A model generated the notes under the pieces. It made no database searches and was not told the DNA's origin. It saw only the letters and a program-made list of their open reading frames with translations. A stretch of 64,000 bases of DNA, taken from contig OX438754.1 in NCBI GenBank assembly GCA_949316235.1, positions 3,519,501-3,583,500 on the forward strand, given 5' to 3'. Each line of letters starts with the position of its first letter. Position 1 is the stretch's first letter. This stretch comes from Oegoconia quadripuncta. Lineage: Eukaryota; Arthropoda; Insecta; Lepidoptera; Autostichidae. Made by a program: the position numbers and the translations under genes. Of the stretch, positions 61,801 to 64,000 are shown one piece after another.

Positions 61801-63913
61801 GACAAGTTCACTAAAAAGGTACGGCTGTTCTCGTAAGCTCCTGCAGGAACCCAAAATGGGGTTCAATGTCCCATGAAAGGTTGCTGGAAATCGCTGGACA
61901 CAGTCCGCTTCCAACCGGTCACTCTGAGATTATATAGGGAAAGCCTATGTTCAACGTTCTGTGGCTTGGAACATGGCACGATTGTCTGCTTGTAAATTTT
62001 GAATTCTCTAAACAGGCTTGAAATGTTGGGCAATTCAAAAAGGTCGCGGGTTCGAATCCCGCTAGGGGCATATGTTTGTATGATGAATACAGACATGTGT
62101 TCCCGAGTTATGGATGTTTTTCATTTATATATGTATTTATTAACAAAAAAAAAGTATTTGTGTAGTTTATCAACCATCTGGTATCTATAATACAAGCCTA
62201 GATGTTTAGTGTGGAGCTAGATGGCGCTGAGTATATGTGCAAAGATATTATGAAAAAAAAAATGATTAATCGAAATGATGGAACTGGAAAGATGAACAAG
62301 CCTGATTTTCAAGTTCCTACATAATGAAACTTCTCAAGGGACTTGTAATAGATCGAAAATTGTAGTGAATGCTTGAATGTATTTGCTATACTTGATGTTC
62401 CAGGTGCAAGTGGACCCGTATCTAGAGGACTCCATGTGTTCAGTCTGCAACCTGCACCAGGGGCCATACTTCTGCCGGGACCCGATGTGCTTCAGGTGAG
62501 GAACCTTTCCATTTTCATAATTTTACCATAAGCTATTTAACAATGAATGAAGAGGCGAACCGGTTAATGTCAATGTTTGGTATGTTAACTACATACGGGT
62601 CGATTCAAAGGCTACAATTTGAAGTGTTTACAATTAAAAAAAAATCTTTTTTCGAGCGCGATTTAGGATTCAGACGATAACTCCCAAACAAAATAATATT
62701 CCAAATAAAATAATTTTTAACAAAAAATGTGACCAGTTTTATATTAGAAGCATAATCTTATGTGGCTCTGAATTACTATTCCTGAAGGACACTTACTCGA
62801 AGTGATGTAATAATATTAATTCATTATGTCTGGAATATGGTGTACTTTTAAGTCCAAGTACACCAACTAAACTAAAACCAGTTCTAAAGCAGTACTGTCT
62901 CCCTGGTACAGTACGATGCGACTGCACCACTCCAAAACTGGTTTTAGTTTAGTTGGTGTACATCCAAATCGGCACCATTGTCACTAACATAATTGTCAGT
63001 GACATCGTTGACTCTATAGTGGAGTTAAATGACGTACAATAAAACATAGTCTACCCGCATGATGCAGGTACTTCTGCCGCGCGTGCTGGGCCTGGTACCA
63101 CCCGGCGGACGAGCACAAGCCGCTGATGCGCAGCTCCAAGGCGGCCGCCGCGCCGCGCCTGTCGCCGCCCAGCGACCTGGCCAGCATCTGCAACGGCGCC
63201 TACAACTCTCCCAACGAAGGTCGGTGTCTCGCTCGGGCCCTAGCAGAGCTTTACCTATGCTGTCTATGTTACGCAGAAATAAGTGTTTTTGTCTACTGAA
63301 ATTAAACTTGACCATAACGGGAGCATACGCCTAATGTTAAACTTATTTACTATTTCTGCAAAAAAATCATAACATAGAATAAATATTTATATATTGTTTT
63401 TCAATACCTCTCGTCAGATTTCGATCAACTGGCGTTTACATACATAGCAGTTCTTCCTTCTTCCATTTGCTACGATCCTGCCACCTCTTTTGCTTCATTC
63501 ACTCTCATAAAGTTGTTCATACAAGCTCGTCGGTTTAGGCTTCTCTTGACTTGCCTTCTTTAAGACTTTTCCGATTTCACGACGATCGATACCACGGCCA
63601 ACGTACGATGATCAAATCGGGACCGTCTTAATCTGCGCGTTTACCCGGAACTCCTACTATGAGGACATCTTATCTGAAAGGACAAATGGTTACTCAGTAG
63701 TAGGTACTTGCACATACCCTATATATTCCTGCGAAACCGAATCCAGTAATATATCGATTTGTTGCTTTTGTGACTGCAGTTTGACATTATGATAACGTTC
63801 CAGGCACCCCATCGCCGTCTAACAGCGGCGCGAGCGGCGCCAGCACCAGTGGTACGGAGTTCGATCCCGGCGCCGTCTCTGAGGAACCGGCCGACGCCTG
63901 GCCGATGCACTAG
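48791..63913 (+). CDS. orb: orb / CPEB1, cytoplasmic polyadenylation element-binding protein (13 exons)
   Basis: Exons: 48791-48907, 49306-49425, 55207-55331, 56358-56433, 57523-57576, 58660-58738, 59129-59306, 59745-59928, 60950-61115, 61691-61818, 62404-62495, 63068-63219, 63804-63913 (TAG); 526 codons, all phases consistent. CPEB proteins bind U-rich elements in 3'UTRs and control poly(A) length and translation in oocytes and neurons. RRM1 opens with [13 protein letters not shown] (about residue 224), RRM2 with [10 protein letters not shown] (about 337) and continues with [18 protein letters not shown]. The C-terminal zinc-binding region has Cys 421, 424, 433, 438, 443, 446 and His 451, 456. 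This is the CPEB1/Orb type rather than CPEB2-4/Orb2: it has [13 protein letters not shown] and [12 protein letters not shown]. The region from exon 7 on is secure. Exons 1-3 are joined by phase and protein-like composition; the start is the first ATG after an in-frame TGA at 48683, and an upstream exon is possible. Confidence 0.88.
52966..53296 (-). mobile_element. SINE family c, orb intron 2
   Basis: Full-length looking copy: tttttatgcacaacgggttg at one end, aatcgaacccgcgacctccg near the other, then ttgagccacggacg. Confidence 0.82.
54655..54955 (+). mobile_element. LINE 3' end, family A, orb intron 2
   Basis: Encodes [20 protein letters not shown] followed by IFKSR, the C-terminal end of a jockey-like LINE ORF, then cactttccatcaggtgagat and a poly(A) tail. 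Other pieces: 9190-9325, 37815-37955, 39505-39605 and 42878-43085. Confidence 0.8.
57085..57290 (-). mobile_element. SINE family c, headless copy, orb intron 4
   Basis: Has a duplicated acttgacctcaat start, then gatgttaagtgaagatgagg to tgcttggcggcagatttaga, where it breaks off. No tRNA head. Confidence 0.75.
58370..58470 (+). mobile_element. SINE family a, 3' body only, orb intron 5
   Basis: Contains tcaaccctctggtatccata and gtggaactagatggcactgt, followed by a (tta)n tail. No tRNA head. Confidence 0.7.
59981..60245 (+). mobile_element. SINE family a, near full length, orb intron 8
   Basis: Begins acgaccagtttggtgtagtg, B-box intact, body ends ctagatggcgctgtgtgtat. It follows exon 8 by about 50 bp. 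Confidence 0.82.
60451..60612 (+). repeat. 21-bp minisatellite, eight units, orb intron 8
   Basis: The core cataacagaaacgctccgct repeats at 60455 + 21n to 60602 with one-base variants (cgcacc, actctc). The repeat lies in the intron between exons 8 (59745-59928) and 9 (60950). Frames read as 7-residue repeats (RYITETL on plus, FCYVAER on minus) only because 21 is a multiple of three. Confidence 0.9.
62035..62255 (+). mobile_element. SINE family a, 5'-truncated, orb intron 10
   Basis: Starts in the tRNA-like head at aaaaggtcgcgggttcgaat and continues to gagctagatggcgctgagta. The A-box is missing. Confidence 0.78.
62836..62977. mobile_element. MITE, second copy of the 21614 family, orb intron 11
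   Basis: It contains agtacaccaactaaac and, in inverted form, gtttagttggtgtacat around gtctccctggtacagtac. Same layout as 21614-21771, slightly shorter. Lies between orb exons 11 and 12. Confidence 0.75.
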
Positions 63914-64000
63914 TGCTTCCATCGCGACTTGTGACTTACCGCCTGTGCATTCAATTTACAACAGTCCTCGCTCGCTTCCAAAGAGATGGAGAAAGACTAT

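Overview
This window looks like nuclear DNA of an insect, most likely a ditrysian moth or butterfly. Small GC-rich exons with GT-AG boundaries sit in AT-rich introns and intergenic DNA crowded with tRNA-derived SINEs, 5'-truncated LINE ends and MITEs of types common in Lepidoptera. I see no prokaryotic operon, rRNA, CRISPR or phage. All gene models were spliced by eye from reading frame, splice-site phase and remembered protein families; no alignment or expression data were available.

Four protein-coding genes can be assembled. (1) 510-3558, minus strand, and (2) 11910-18459, minus strand, are two diverged PEX11-gamma-type peroxin genes (Pex11c) in the same orientation. Both have four exons with identical intron phases and a second exon of exactly 165 nt. 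(3) 21979-44346, plus strand, is a 14-exon Smg8 gene (NMD factor, partner of SMG9 and the SMG1 kinase), 812 codons. (4) 48791-63913, plus strand, is a 13-exon orb/CPEB1 gene (cytoplasmic polyadenylation element-binding protein), 526 codons, complete to its stop codon.

The outstanding structure is at 31252-36005, inside Smg8. The last 87 nt of coding exon 8 plus its splice donor and 12 nt of intron form a 99-bp unit present 48 times, with no difference between copies that I could see. Every unit carries the same donor in the same phase. Just downstream, an older and diverged 40-bp array (36006-36047 and 36656-36950, split by a LINE insertion) is built from the same exon-end/donor core, so this splice site seems to have been amplified twice at different scales. 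In the spliced frame each donor is followed at once by TGA, so by this model only the first of the 48 donors keeps the Smg8 frame open. A second Smg8 minisatellite (six 48-bp units, 40524-40812) ends exactly at the acceptor of exon 12, and exon 3 lies between roughly 300-bp inverted repeats. A 21-bp minisatellite sits in an orb intron.

Layout: 1-3558 Pex11c copy B with SINEs; 3559-11909 repeat-rich intergenic DNA (RTE and R1-type LINE pieces, a MITE inside a tRNA-like sequence, SINEs, a 187-bp tandem duplication, a Harbinger-like MITE); 11910-18459 Pex11c copy A; 18460-21978 divergent intergenic DNA with a 410-bp tandem duplication; 21979-44346 Smg8; 44347-48790 intergenic; 48791-64000 orb. 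The four genes act in unrelated processes (peroxisome division, NMD, translational control) and show no sign of working as one pathway.
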